The notes under the pieces are model-generated. The model was given only the letters and a program-made list of their open reading frames with translations. It did not search any database and had not been told where the DNA came from. From CADEED01 sp043747835 (GTDB lineage Bacteria > Pseudomonadota > Gammaproteobacteria > Steroidobacterales > Steroidobacteraceae): a stretch of 64,000 nucleotides of DNA. The stretch lies in contig JAYTOK010000084.1 in NCBI GenBank assembly GCA_043747835.1, positions 1 through 64,000 of the forward strand, in the 5' to 3' direction. Shown here piece after piece: positions 34,675 to 43,170 of the stretch; within the stretch, counting starts at the first letter, position 1, and each line of letters begins with the position of its first letter. Position numbers and translations under genes: made by a program.

Positions 34675-35325
34675 TCATGTCGCCGACTGCGGCGCGAGCC
34701 CGAGGCAGGATTCGAGCGCGGCAAGCGCTGCCTCGCAAACCTCGTCGAGTTTGGCCGTCGCGTCGACGATGCGGAACCGCTGCGGATTCGAACGGGCGAG
34801 CTCGAGATAGCGATTGCGGACGCGGTCGAAGAACTGCGCCGACTCGATTTCGAAGCGATCGACGGCGCCACGGCGCGCCTGCATGCGTTCGAGGCCGACG
34901 CGCACGGGCACATCCAGCAGGAGCGTGCAGTCGGGCCAGAGATCGCCGTGCACCGCCTGCGCGATCTGGTCGATGAGCTTGCGGTCCACGCCACGGCCAC
35001 CGCCCTGATACGCATGGGTCGCGTCCGTGAAGCGATCGCAGATCACCCACTCACCCCGCGTCAACGCGGGACGAATCAGGTTGTCGACATGGATCTGCCG
35101 GGCGCCGAACATCAGCAGCGTCTCGGCCGTCGCGCTGATGTGCTCTTCCCCGCGATCGAGGACGACCGAGCGGATGCGCTCGGCGACTTTCGTGCCGCCG
35201 GGTTCCCGAGTGGCGTGCAACGTGATGCCACGACCGCGCAATGCCTGCGTGATGCGATCCGCGACGGTCGTCTTCCCGGCACCTTCGATGCCCTCGAGCG
35301 TGATGAATCGGGCGGGCGGCATCAT
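34675..35325 (-). CDS. tmk: Thymidylate kinase
   Basis: This enzyme phosphorylates dTMP to dTDP for DNA synthesis. The 216-residue protein has the P-loop GIEGAGKTT, the REPGGT motif that binds the nucleotide, CDRFTDATHAYQGGGRG (the DR[YF] motif) and LLLDVPVRVGLERMQARRG in the LID region. It starts with two ATGs. The first is used because it gives a 4-base overlap with mltG. It belongs to the pabC-mltG-tmk-holB block. Confidence 0.94.
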   Translation of the reverse strand: MMPPARFITLEGIEGAGKTTVADRITQALRGRGITLHATREPGGTKVAERIRSVVLDRGEEHISATAETLLMFGARQIHVDNLIRPALTRGEWVICDRFTDATHAYQGGGRGVDRKLIDQIAQAVHGDLWPDCTLLLDVPVRVGLERMQARRGAVDRFEIESAQFFDRVRNRYLELARSNPQRFRIVDATAKLDEVCEAALAALESCLGLAPQSAT

Positions 35326-36341
35326 CGGCGGGATCCTCGGAGGCGCGCGAGATAGCGCGCGACGGCGGCATTGTGTTGTTCGAGAGTCGTGGAGAATACG
35401 TGCGATCCGTCGCCGAGTCCCGTCGCAACGAAGAAGATGTCGCCGGTCTCGAGCGGCTGCGCGACGGCTTCCAGCGCCTCGCGCGAGGGCAAAGCGATCG
35501 GTGTGGGCGGGAGTCCGCCGCGAGTGTAGGTGTTGTAAGGCGTGTCGGTACGCAGGTCGCGCTCGCGGATGTTGCCGTCGTAAGCACTCCCGAGCCCGTA
35601 GATCACGGTCGGATCGGTTTGCAGGCGCATGCCCTTGCGCAGCCTCGTGATGAACACTCCCGCGATGCGCGGTCGTTCGCTCGCGAGTCCCGTTTCCTTC
35701 TCAACGATGGAAGCCAGGATCAATGCTTCGTACGAATCGCCGAGCGGCAGAGCCGCCGCGCGCCGCGACCATGCGTTCTCGAGGGCCTCGGCCATCTTGC
35801 GATAGGCAAGCTCCAGGATCTCGCGGTCCGATGTGCCCGCCGCGAATCGATACGTGTCGGGGAAGAAGCGGCCTTCGGGATGTTCTCCCGCGTGGCCGAT
35901 CGCGGTCATCACTTCCGCGATCTCCTTCCCGCGCAACGTCACCTTCACGTGCGGGTGCGCTTCCAGCATTCGCCGCATGTCTGCAAACGTCCAACCCTCG
36001 ACGATGGTGAGCGTCTCGAGCACGACGCGGCCCTCCTCGAGTTGGCGCAGGATGTCGGCAACGCTGGCGCGTGCGGGGATTTCGTAGCGGCCCGTCTTTA
36101 CGGTGGGCCAGCCGTTCACGCGCAGGTTGACCTCGATCGCACGCCGGTCGTTGAGCGCGCCGCGGGATTCGAGCTCCGCGAGCACGGAACGCACGCTCGC
36201 GCCTGGCTTCACCTGGAGTTCGAGGGGCTGCGTGTGTGGTCCCGGCTCCCGCAGCGCCGCGGTCGCGCGTTGCCAATAGATAGCGGCGGAAACGCCGCCG
36301 AGCACGAGCACGAGCGCAAAAAACGCAGAAAGCTTACGCAT
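35322..36341 (-). CDS. mltG: Endolytic murein transglycosylase MltG
   Basis: MltG cuts nascent glycan strands at the inner membrane and sets their length. The 339-residue protein starts at 36341 with one membrane anchor (LSAFFALVLVLGGVSAAIYW). A LysM-like part (LELQVKPGASVRSVLAELESRG) is followed by the YceG catalytic domain with the catalytic Glu in LILASIVEKETG. Downstream are the conserved RLQTDPTVIYG and YNTYTRGGLPPTPI. Overlaps: 8 bases with pabC and 4 bases with tmk. Confidence 0.93.
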   Translation of the reverse strand: MRKLSAFFALVLVLGGVSAAIYWQRATAALREPGPHTQPLELQVKPGASVRSVLAELESRGALNDRRAIEVNLRVNGWPTVKTGRYEIPARASVADILRQLEEGRVVLETLTIVEGWTFADMRRMLEAHPHVKVTLRGKEIAEVMTAIGHAGEHPEGRFFPDTYRFAAGTSDREILELAYRKMAEALENAWSRRAAALPLGDSYEALILASIVEKETGLASERPRIAGVFITRLRKGMRLQTDPTVIYGLGSAYDGNIRERDLRTDTPYNTYTRGGLPPTPIALPSREALEAVAQPLETGDIFFVATGLGDGSHVFSTTLEQHNAAVARYLARLRGSRR

Positions 36342-37161
36342 CGAGCGCCTCGATGTGAGTCCGGAGTCGCATGGCGGTGTCGCGCATGCGAAAGGCATGC
36401 TCTCCCACGCGGCGCGCCGGCACAACTCCGAGTCGCGCATTGGTGATGAAGACTTCGTCGGCCGTCAGCAGATCGGCGAGTGTCATGCGCCGCTCTTCCG
36501 GCGCAAAGCCAAGCCCCGCGCTTTCGTACAGCACGACGGCGCGCATGATTCCCTCGACGCCACTCTCGACGATGCGTGGCGTCGAGACCGCGCGGCCGTG
36601 AACGGCGAACACGTTGCTCATGGTTCCGCCGACGAGTTCCCCTGACGCACCGAGCATCAAGGATTCGAAATGGGCGTCGTGCTCCGGCTCCATCGCGGCC
36701 AGCACGTTCTCGAGCCGGTTGAGATGCTTGAGACCCCCGAGCGCGGGTTGTGAGGTCGCGCGCAGCGTGGCGATGCGCAGATCCACGCCTTCCGTGAAGT
36801 CGGGCGATTGCGGCGTCGCGAACAGCATCACGATGCGTCGCGCGTGTTCGCACCCGCGCGGCGAATAGCCACGTCGCGGTCCCGGCCCTCGGGTCACGAC
36901 GATCTTGAGGACGGCGAGCGCCGGCGCCACCATCCTCGCGCGGTTGATGTCCGCGCGAAGCGCATCCCACGCATCGAAGGAGATACCCAATCGCGCGAGT
37001 CCATTCGAAAGCCGCGCGAGGTGCGCATCGAGAAAGCGTGCCCTGCCCCCCCGCATGCGCAGGGTCTCGAACAATCCGTCGCCATACTGCAAGCCGCGAT
37101 CGTCGACCGGCAAAACGCGCGTTTCGATGCCATCGATCCAGGTTCCGAGGGTGTCGCTCAT
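36334..37161 (-). CDS. pabC: Aminodeoxychorismate lyase
   Basis: This pyridoxal-phosphate enzyme releases pyruvate from 4-amino-4-deoxychorismate to give p-aminobenzoate for folate. The 275-residue fold-type IV protein has DRGLQYGDGLFETLR, the PLP lysine in GLKHLNRLENVLA and the phosphate-binding GGTMSNVF region. Its place between pabB and mltG supports the assignment over branched-chain aminotransferase. It starts 7 bases after the pabB stop. Confidence 0.92.
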   Translation of the reverse strand: MSDTLGTWIDGIETRVLPVDDRGLQYGDGLFETLRMRGGRARFLDAHLARLSNGLARLGISFDAWDALRADINRARMVAPALAVLKIVVTRGPGPRRGYSPRGCEHARRIVMLFATPQSPDFTEGVDLRIATLRATSQPALGGLKHLNRLENVLAAMEPEHDAHFESLMLGASGELVGGTMSNVFAVHGRAVSTPRIVESGVEGIMRAVVLYESAGLGFAPEERRMTLADLLTADEVFITNARLGVVPARRVGEHAFRMRDTAMRLRTHIEALDA

Positions 37162-37168
37162 CGCGCGC

Positions 37169-38548
37169 TCATACGGTCACGAACGCACGCAACAGGCCGC
37201 GCGCCTTCGCACGGGTTTCCTCGAGCTCGAGCGCGGGAATCGAATCCGCGACGATGCCCGCGCCCGCGCGCAGTTCGACCTCGTCGCCGCGCAAGGTCAG
37301 CGTGCGGATCAGGATGTTGAAATCCGCGTCGCCATCGGTGCCGAGCCAACCGAGCGAGCCCGTGTAGGCGCCGCGCCCCTCGCCTTCGAGTGCCGCGATG
37401 ATCTGCATGCAGCGCAACTTGGGGCAGCCCGTGATCGTCCCGCCGGGAAACAACGCACGCAGCGCATCGACCGCGGTGGCGTTCGCGCGCAAAGTTCCGC
37501 GCACGTTGGAGACGATGTGGTGCACATGCGCATAGGACTCCGTCACCATGTATTCGTCCACTGAAACGCTGCCGGCCTCGCAGACGCGGCCGAGATCGTT
37601 GCGTTCGAGATCGATGAGCATCACGTGCTCCGCGCGCTCCTTCGGGTGCGCGACGAGCTCGGCGGTCTCGCGTTCGTCCCGCTCGCGTGACGCGTGCCGC
37701 GGCCGAGTGCCGGCGATGGGGCGCGTCGAAATGTCGCGCCCCTGGATGCGCAGGAGTCGCTCGGGCGACGACGAGAGAATGGTCATGCCGCGAAACTGCA
37801 CACTGGCCGCGAACGGCGCGGGATTCGAACGACGCAAGGCCGCATACACGCCGGCCGGCGTCGCTCCGGGCCGCAATCTCAGACGCCACGCACGCGAGAG
37901 ATTCGCCTGGTAAACATCCCCCGCCGCAATGTGTTCCTGTACGCGCCGGACGCGATCGAGGAACAACTCTGGCGCCTCCTCCTCGACCCGCTCGGCAGCG
38001 ATCGGGGCGCCGTCCGGAGGCGACTCGTGCGCGCGCGAAACGAGGTCTGCGACGAGCGCGTCATGCGCGGATGCGTCGGACTCCTCCGAAACGGCGAACA
38101 CGCGACCCGTTTCGAGTTCGTGCACGGCGAAGTGTTCGATGCGCAAGGCGAATGCCGTGAGCGGCGATTGCGACGGCGGTAGTTTGAGGTGGCGCTCGAT
38201 CTCGGCCGCGGCCTCGTAGCCCATGTAGACGATCCAGCCGCCGCGGAACGGGATCTCCGCGAGCAAGCCGGCGGGCGGCGCAGGCTTCGGGGTGGCGCAA
38301 GTCCACGTGTCGAGGTTCTCGAAAAATCCGCCGGCGCGTGGCGTGACGCCGAACGCTCCGATCTTGCCCGCTGCGTCGAGCCACAAGGCGGCGCGTGGCG
38401 CCGCGCAGAGGATTGTGTAGCGCGCGAGCGAACCTTGCGCCGCGCTCTCGAGCAATACCGGGTAACGATCCGGATGCAGGGCAGCGAGGTTGGGCAGCAA
38501 TTCTCCCGGAATGCCCGCCTCGCTGATCCGCGGCTTGCCGGGCTTCAC
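37169..38548 (-). CDS. pabB: Aminodeoxychorismate synthase component I (PabB-type)
   Basis: This 459-residue chorismate-using enzyme acts with a glutaminase (PabA, not in this window) to make 4-amino-4-deoxychorismate. The chorismate-binding domain shows VYQANLSRAWRLRL, ILSSSPERLLR, KERAEHVMLIDLERNDLGR and GTITGCPKLRCMQII. The active-site segment reads PIAGTRPR, with Ala (codon 37712-37714) in place of the Lys of E. coli PabB (PIKGT). Anthranilate synthase TrpE also has Ala there. Fusion to the fab/pabC operon supports folate rather than tryptophan function. It overlaps the fabF stop by 4 bases. Confidence 0.82.
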   Translation of the reverse strand: MKPGKPRISEAGIPGELLPNLAALHPDRYPVLLESAAQGSLARYTILCAAPRAALWLDAAGKIGAFGVTPRAGGFFENLDTWTCATPKPAPPAGLLAEIPFRGGWIVYMGYEAAAEIERHLKLPPSQSPLTAFALRIEHFAVHELETGRVFAVSEESDASAHDALVADLVSRAHESPPDGAPIAAERVEEEAPELFLDRVRRVQEHIAAGDVYQANLSRAWRLRLRPGATPAGVYAALRRSNPAPFAASVQFRGMTILSSSPERLLRIQGRDISTRPIAGTRPRHASRERDERETAELVAHPKERAEHVMLIDLERNDLGRVCEAGSVSVDEYMVTESYAHVHHIVSNVRGTLRANATAVDALRALFPGGTITGCPKLRCMQIIAALEGEGRGAYTGSLGWLGTDGDADFNILIRTLTLRGDEVELRAGAGIVADSIPALELEETRAKARGLLRAFVTV

Positions 38549-39792
38549 CCCTTTAGGCGGCTGAAGATCAGCGAGCCGTTCGTGCCGCCGAATCCGAACG
38601 AGTTCGAAAGCGCGGATTCGATGTTCAGCTTGCGAGCCGTGTTCGGAACGTAATCGAGATCGCAGTCGGGATCGGGCGTGTGCAGGTTGATCGTCGGCGG
38701 CGCGACACTGTCGCGCATCGCGAGCACCGAGAAGATTGCCTCGACGACGCCAGCCGCGCCGAGCAGATGGCCCGTCATCGACTTGGTCGAACTGATCGCG
38801 AGCTTGTACGCGTAGTCACCGAAGGCGTGCTTGATCGCCACCGTCTCTGCCTTGTCGCCCAGCGGCGTCGAGGTTGCGTGCGCGTTCAGGTAGTGGATGT
38901 CGGTCGGATTCATTTTCGCGTCGCGCAACGCGTTCTGCATCGCGAGCCGCGCACCTGCGCCGTCTTCGGGCGGCGCGGTGATGTGGTACGCATCGCCACT
39001 CATGCCGAACCCGACGCATTCCGCGTAGATGCGTGCGCCACGCGCTTTGGCGTGTTCGAGTTCCTCGAGAATCATCGCGCCACCGCCGTCACCCATGACG
39101 AAGCCGTCGCGGTCCTTGTCCCAGGGACGGCTCGCGCTCTGCGGATCGTCGTTGCGCTCGGACAGTGCCCGGGCTTGGGAGAAACCGGCGAGCGCGGTCG
39201 GCGTCGTCGCGCACTCTGATCCCCCGGCGATGATGATGTCCGCGTCGCCGTACTGGATGCAGCGCATCGCGAAACCGATCGCATGCGTCGACGTCGTGCA
39301 GGCGCTCACCACGCCCAGGTTCGGGCCCTTGAGGCCGAAACGGATCGAGAGATGTCCTGCCACCATGTTGCCGATGGTGCTAGGGATGTAGAACGGCGAC
39401 GTCTTCTTCGGGTTATGGGTTCTTTCCCAGGTGATCGCTTCGTCTTCGATACCTGCGAGACCGCCGATGCCGGAGCCCATGATCGCTCCGCAGCGCTCGC
39501 CGCTCTCCTTCGTGAAGTCGAGCCCCGAATCCGCCACGGCCTGGATGCCCGCGCCCATGCCGTAGTGCATGAACGGGTCCATGCGGCGCGCTTCCTTCGC
39601 GGAGATGTAGGAGGCGACGTCGAATCCCTCGACTTCGCCCGCGAACCTCGTCGCGAAGGGCGTCACGTCGATGCGCGTGATCGGTTTGATGCCACTCTTG
39701 CCGGCCAGGATGGCCGACCAGGCGGTTGTGAGGTCACTGCCGACTGGCGAAACGATACCGAGCCCGGTGACGACGACACGTCGTTTGGACAC
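38545..39792 (-). CDS. fabF: 3-oxoacyl-[acyl-carrier-protein] synthase II
   Basis: FabF condenses malonyl-ACP with acyl-ACP in fatty acid elongation. The 415-residue protein has the nucleophile Cys165 in VVSACTTSTHAIG. The two catalytic histidines are in LNAHATSTPLGD and KSMTGHLLGAAG. The C-terminus NSFGFGGTNGSLIF is typical. The GTG start (complement of 39790-39792) follows AGAGGATCGT. acpP is 76 bases upstream and pabB overlaps the end. Confidence 0.95.
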   Translation of the reverse strand: MSKRRVVVTGLGIVSPVGSDLTTAWSAILAGKSGIKPITRIDVTPFATRFAGEVEGFDVASYISAKEARRMDPFMHYGMGAGIQAVADSGLDFTKESGERCGAIMGSGIGGLAGIEDEAITWERTHNPKKTSPFYIPSTIGNMVAGHLSIRFGLKGPNLGVVSACTTSTHAIGFAMRCIQYGDADIIIAGGSECATTPTALAGFSQARALSERNDDPQSASRPWDKDRDGFVMGDGGGAMILEELEHAKARGARIYAECVGFGMSGDAYHITAPPEDGAGARLAMQNALRDAKMNPTDIHYLNAHATSTPLGDKAETVAIKHAFGDYAYKLAISSTKSMTGHLLGAAGVVEAIFSVLAMRDSVAPPTINLHTPDPDCDLDYVPNTARKLNIESALSNSFGFGGTNGSLIFSRLKG

Positions 39793-39868
39793 ACGATCCT
39801 CTGTGTAGTGAGAGCAGATGAAACGCGGACGCCGCGCGGGTCGATGCCCGGCGCGTCCGCTTCAGAAA

Positions 39869-40108
39869 TTACGACTTCCGACGATCGGAGATGTAGCTGA
39901 TGGCCTGGCTCACCGTCGTGATTTTCTCGGCATCTTCGTCGGGGATCTCGATCTCGAACTCTTCTTCGAGAGCCATCACCAACTCGACCGTATCGAGCGA
40001 ATCAGCGCCAAGGTCATCGACGAACGAAGCGTCATTCACAACCTGCTCAGCCTTGACGCCCAACTGTTCGGCGACGATCGCCTTTACCTGCTGTTCAACC
40101 GTGCTCAT
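39869..40108 (-). CDS. acpP: Acyl carrier protein
   Basis: This 79-residue acidic protein carries acyl chains on phosphopantetheine at Ser37 in the motif LGADSLDTVELVMALEE. The sequence from EQLGVKAEQVVNDASFVDDLG onwards is close to E. coli AcpP. The start at 40108 follows GAGGGCGAATCAGAA. The 225-base gap before it and its promoter-like sequence suggest extra transcription of this abundant protein within the fab operon. Confidence 0.97.
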   Translation of the reverse strand: MSTVEQQVKAIVAEQLGVKAEQVVNDASFVDDLGADSLDTVELVMALEEEFEIEIPDEDAEKITTVSQAISYISDRRKS

Positions 40109-40333
40109 TTCTGATTCGCCCTCAATGGATATGTTTTGCCGCAAGCCCAGCGGCCTCCGGAGGGCGCGTATTCTAGGGCAAGCCGTGTGGCATGGCCACG
40201 ATGTCAAATTGGGAGTGTTTGTTTTCGTTTGTGTTTTCGATGTTTGGGCGCGATTTTGTGGAGCCTGGGGTGTTGCAAAGACCCCACGAACACGCGTTCC
40301 GAGCCCCCGCCCGGGACCTTGCACCAAACAAAC
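40109..40333 (-). other. Intergenic space between fabG and acpP
   Basis: The 225 bases hold no convincing gene. On the minus strand they contain a promoter candidate for acpP. The part at 40205-40275 is rich in T and G (TTTGTTTTCGTTTGTGTTTTCG), unlike the flanking coding DNA. Confidence 0.6.
40170..40198 (-). promoter_or_regulatory. Promoter candidate for acpP
   Basis: On the minus strand TGGCCA (40193-40198) and TAGAAT (40170-40175) are spaced by 17 bases. The -10 matches five of six consensus bases and the -35 four of six. It stands about 60 bases upstream of the acpP start. Confidence 0.45.
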
Positions 40334-41065
40334 TCAGGGCATGTACATGCCGCCATTCACGTGCAGGGTCTCGCCGGTGATGTAGCTGGCGCCGGGCGAG
40401 CACAGGAATAGCACTGCGGCGGCAATGTCGTCGACGCTGCCGAGGCGCGCCATCGGCACCTGTCCCGTGAGCGCGGTGCGCTGCTCGTCGGTCAATCCTC
40501 GCGTCATATCCGTGTCGATGAACCCGGGCGCCACCGCGTTGACGGTGATGCCACGCGACGCGATCTCCTTCGCGATCGATTTCGTGAAGCCGAGGATGCC
40601 GGCTTTCGCCGCCGAGTAATTCGCCTGTCCTGCGTTGCCCGTCACACCGACGATGGAAGTCAGAGACACGATGCGCCCGCGCCGTTCTTTCATCATTCGT
40701 TTGATGCAGCCCTTCGTCAGACGGAAGACGCTCGTCAGGTTGGTCGCGATCACCGCGTCCCAGTCTTCGGGCTTCATGCGCAACAACAGCGTGTCGCGCG
40801 TGATTCCGGCGTTGTTCACGAGAATGGTCGGCATCTCGCCCTTCGCCTCGAGATCGCCTAACAGCGCTTCGATCGACCCCGCATTCCCCACGTCGAGCAC
40901 CACCCCGCGCCCGTTGTTTCCCAGCCACGACGTGATACCGGCGGCACCCGCCTCCGTGGTCGCCGTGCCGATGACTTTGGCGCCCGCGCCGCTGAGCGCT
41001 TTGGCGATGGCCTGACCGATTCCGCGGGAGGCGCCCGTGACGAGCGCGATGTCGTTTTGCAGCAT
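40334..41065 (-). CDS. fabG: 3-oxoacyl-[acyl-carrier-protein] reductase
   Basis: FabG reduces 3-oxoacyl-ACP with NADPH. The 243-residue short-chain dehydrogenase has the cofactor motif TGASRGIGQAIA, LVNNAGITRD, the catalytic Ser in SLTSIVGVTGNAGQ, and Tyr and Lys in ANYSAAKAG. The C-terminal GASYITGETLHVNGGMYM is diagnostic. The start is ATG at 41065 (MLQNDIALVTG), 8 bases after fabD. The ribosome site is weak (GAGAGAATCC). Confidence 0.95.
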   Translation of the reverse strand: MLQNDIALVTGASRGIGQAIAKALSGAGAKVIGTATTEAGAAGITSWLGNNGRGVVLDVGNAGSIEALLGDLEAKGEMPTILVNNAGITRDTLLLRMKPEDWDAVIATNLTSVFRLTKGCIKRMMKERRGRIVSLTSIVGVTGNAGQANYSAAKAGILGFTKSIAKEIASRGITVNAVAPGFIDTDMTRGLTDEQRTALTGQVPMARLGSVDDIAAAVLFLCSPGASYITGETLHVNGGMYMP

Positions 41066-41073
41066 GGATTCTC

Positions 41074-42021
41074 TCAGGAGGAAATTGAAAGGGTGGCCGT
41101 GAAGGATTCGGGCGTTTCGAGCGCGGCAGCCTGCGTGTCGCCACCGCGCGTGATGCGTTTGACGAGACCCGCCAGGACTCCGCCAGGTCCGCACTCGACG
41201 ATGTGCTGCGCCCCCGCGCCGGTCAGCGCGGCGACCGTCGCGGTCCAGCGCACCGGGCTCGACAACTGCCGCACGAGGAGCTGACGGATATCGTCGGGGT
41301 CCTGGTGCTCACGCGCGTCGACGGCGCTCAAATACCGAATCGACGGAACGCGAAACGGCGTGGCCGCCAGCTTCTCGGCAAGCCGCGCGCCCGCGGGCTT
41401 CATGAGGCTGCTGTGCGACGGCACGCTCACGGGCAATTCCATCGCGCGCTTCGCGCCGCGCGTCTTCGCCGCATCGATGGCACGCAGCACGGCCGCACGC
41501 TCGCCCGCGATGACCACCTGCCCCGGTGAATTGAAGTTCACCGCTTCGACGACACCACCGCCGGCGGCTGCTTCCGCGCAGGCCGCCTCAACATCCGCAT
41601 CCTCGAGGCCTAACAACGCGGCCATCGCGCCGGTGCCCGCCGGAACGGCTTCCTGCATCGCGCGGCCGCGAAAGCGCACGAGGTCGATGCACGCGGCGAA
41701 ATCCACCGCACCCGCCGCCGTGAGCGCGGTGAACTCGCCGAGACTGTGGCCGGTGATGACGGCCGGCTGCGCGCCACCGCGCTCGCACCACAGGCGCCAC
41801 GTCGCGATACCCGCCGCGAGCATCGCCGGTTGCGTGCGCTCGGTCGCGTTGAGATCTTCCGCGGGACCCTGCTGTGTCAGTTGCCAGAGATCGTAACCGA
41901 GCACGGCGGATGCCTCGTCGAACGTCGCGCGCACGATGGACGATGCCTCGGCGAGCTTCGCGAGCATGCCGACGGATTGCGATCCCTGACCGGGAAACAC
42001 GAAGGCGAGTGATGGATTCAT
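41074..42021 (-). CDS. fabD: Malonyl-CoA:ACP transacylase
   Basis: FabD loads malonyl groups on ACP. The 315-residue protein begins LAFVFPGQGSQSVGML. The nucleophile Ser93 is in the GHSLGEF motif with an adjacent His92, and the second catalytic His is in VSVPSHSSLMKPA. The ATG overlaps the rhombosortase stop as ATGA, so fabD translation is coupled to a gene that is not part of classical fab operons. Confidence 0.95.
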   Translation of the reverse strand: MNPSLAFVFPGQGSQSVGMLAKLAEASSIVRATFDEASAVLGYDLWQLTQQGPAEDLNATERTQPAMLAAGIATWRLWCERGGAQPAVITGHSLGEFTALTAAGAVDFAACIDLVRFRGRAMQEAVPAGTGAMAALLGLEDADVEAACAEAAAGGGVVEAVNFNSPGQVVIAGERAAVLRAIDAAKTRGAKRAMELPVSVPSHSSLMKPAGARLAEKLAATPFRVPSIRYLSAVDAREHQDPDDIRQLLVRQLSSPVRWTATVAALTGAGAQHIVECGPGGVLAGLVKRITRGGDTQAAALETPESFTATLSISS

Positions 42022-42644
42022 CGCGCGGAGTATAGCGAGTGTCCGGCAGGCTTCAGGACGAGCGCCGCCGCGAGCCCGCCGATCGCGCCGTAGAGGTGTG
42101 CATCGACGATCGTGTTCGCGCCGCCCGCGAAGGGCATGGACCCCGCGAGTTGCTCGTAGGCGAGCTTCCCGACGACGAACGCCGCGAGGATCCAGCCGTC
42201 GAGGTCGCGGCGCTTCAGGTGCGCGAGGGTGCCGGCCGACATGACACCGTGCAGTGCCCCCGAGGCGCCGACGTACCACGCGACTTCGGCGTTGAGCCAC
42301 CAGAGTCCCGCGCTGACCGTGAGACAGGCGGCGCAATAGATAGTCGCCCAGCGACCCGGCGAGTAATCGCGGGCGAACAGCGCCCACATGAGCACCACGC
42401 CGAGCCCGTTGAGCAGCGCGTGTTCCGCGTCGAGATGGACGAAGTGCGCCGACAGGATTCGCCACCACTCGCCCGCCGCCAGCGCGGAGCGATCGAAGCT
42501 CAGCGCGTTCCGGGCCGACTCGCCGCCCAGTTCGAACGCCGCGAACGCCGCGCAGACGCCCAGCAGCGCGATTCCGTAGCCCCGGTCGCCGTTGAGCGAC
42601 CGCAGTACCGCGCTTAACCCCGTGGCCAGTCGCTCAACGTTCAT
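42018..42644 (-). CDS. Rhombosortase (rhomboid-family processing protease)
   Basis: This 208-residue intramembrane serine protease has about six membrane spans. The rhomboid catalytic Ser128 sits in VGASGALHGV and the His183 in VDAHLYGAIGG. The second-helix motif is WRILSAHFVHLDAEHALLNG with His70, His75 and Asn79. Its small size, the WW-R-LSAHFVH segment and the late short loops match rhombosortase, which cleaves GlyGly-CTERM tails of secreted proteins, rather than housekeeping GlpG. A target tail is present on the S8 protease at 26307. It is the first gene of the fabD operon and starts 73 bases from the divergent gspG. Confidence 0.82.
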   Translation of the reverse strand: MNVERLATGLSAVLRSLNGDRGYGIALLGVCAAFAAFELGGESARNALSFDRSALAAGEWWRILSAHFVHLDAEHALLNGLGVVLMWALFARDYSPGRWATIYCAACLTVSAGLWWLNAEVAWYVGASGALHGVMSAGTLAHLKRRDLDGWILAAFVVGKLAYEQLAGSMPFAGGANTIVDAHLYGAIGGLAAALVLKPAGHSLYSAR

Positions 42645-42717
42645 TTGCTATCATTCGTCCCGGAATTTGGTCCGCCACCTAACGATGGCACGCACGCGCT
42701 TGGTCACAGGGAATGTC

Positions 42718-43170
42718 ATGAAATCGCGAACTCTTCGATCCGCCCGGGGCTTCACGCTCATCGAAATCATGGTCGTGGTCGTCATCATCGGCCTGCTGGC
42801 CGCGGTGATCCTGCCCAATGTCTTCTCCAAGGTCGAGGAGGCTCGCGTCTCCAAAGCCAAGAGCGACATCCAGGCCATCGAAACGGCGCTGATGATGTTC
42901 AAGCTCGACAACTTCAAGTACCCGAGCACCGACCTCGGACTCACCGCCCTCGTGCAGCGACCGAACGACCCGACGATCCGCAACTGGCGTGAAGGCGGTT
43001 ATCTCAAGCGCACGAGCAAGGACCCCTGGGGCAACCCGTATCAGTACGTCAACCCGGGTACGCGCGGCGGCGACTACGACCTCTACACGTTGGGCGCTGA
43101 TTTCGCGGAAGGCGGCGAGAAAGCCAATGCGGACATCGGCAACTGGAATCTCGATCAGCCGCAACAGTAA
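42718..43170 (+). CDS. gspG: Type II secretion major pseudopilin GspG
   Basis: GspG builds the pseudopilus that drives folded proteins through the outer-membrane secretin. The 150-residue prepilin is cut after Gly11 (ARG/FTLIE), with the Glu at position +5 and a long hydrophobic helix (IMVVVVIIGLLAAVILPNV). The C-terminal domain has the family motif DPWGNPYQYVNPG and GADFAEGGE near its calcium site. ATG 42718 follows CACAGGGAATGTC. First of eight gsp genes. gspC, D, E and F are not in this window and must lie elsewhere. Confidence 0.96.
   Translation: MKSRTLRSARGFTLIEIMVVVVIIGLLAAVILPNVFSKVEEARVSKAKSDIQAIETALMMFKLDNFKYPSTDLGLTALVQRPNDPTIRNWREGGYLKRTSKDPWGNPYQYVNPGTRGGDYDLYTLGADFAEGGEKANADIGNWNLDQPQQ

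Noticed and set aside
42645..42717. Promoter for gspG (TATCAT at 42649-42654)
   Set aside because: No acceptable -35 lies 16-18 bases upstream, and the region is the divergent spacer with the rhomboid gene, so the site is too weak to call.
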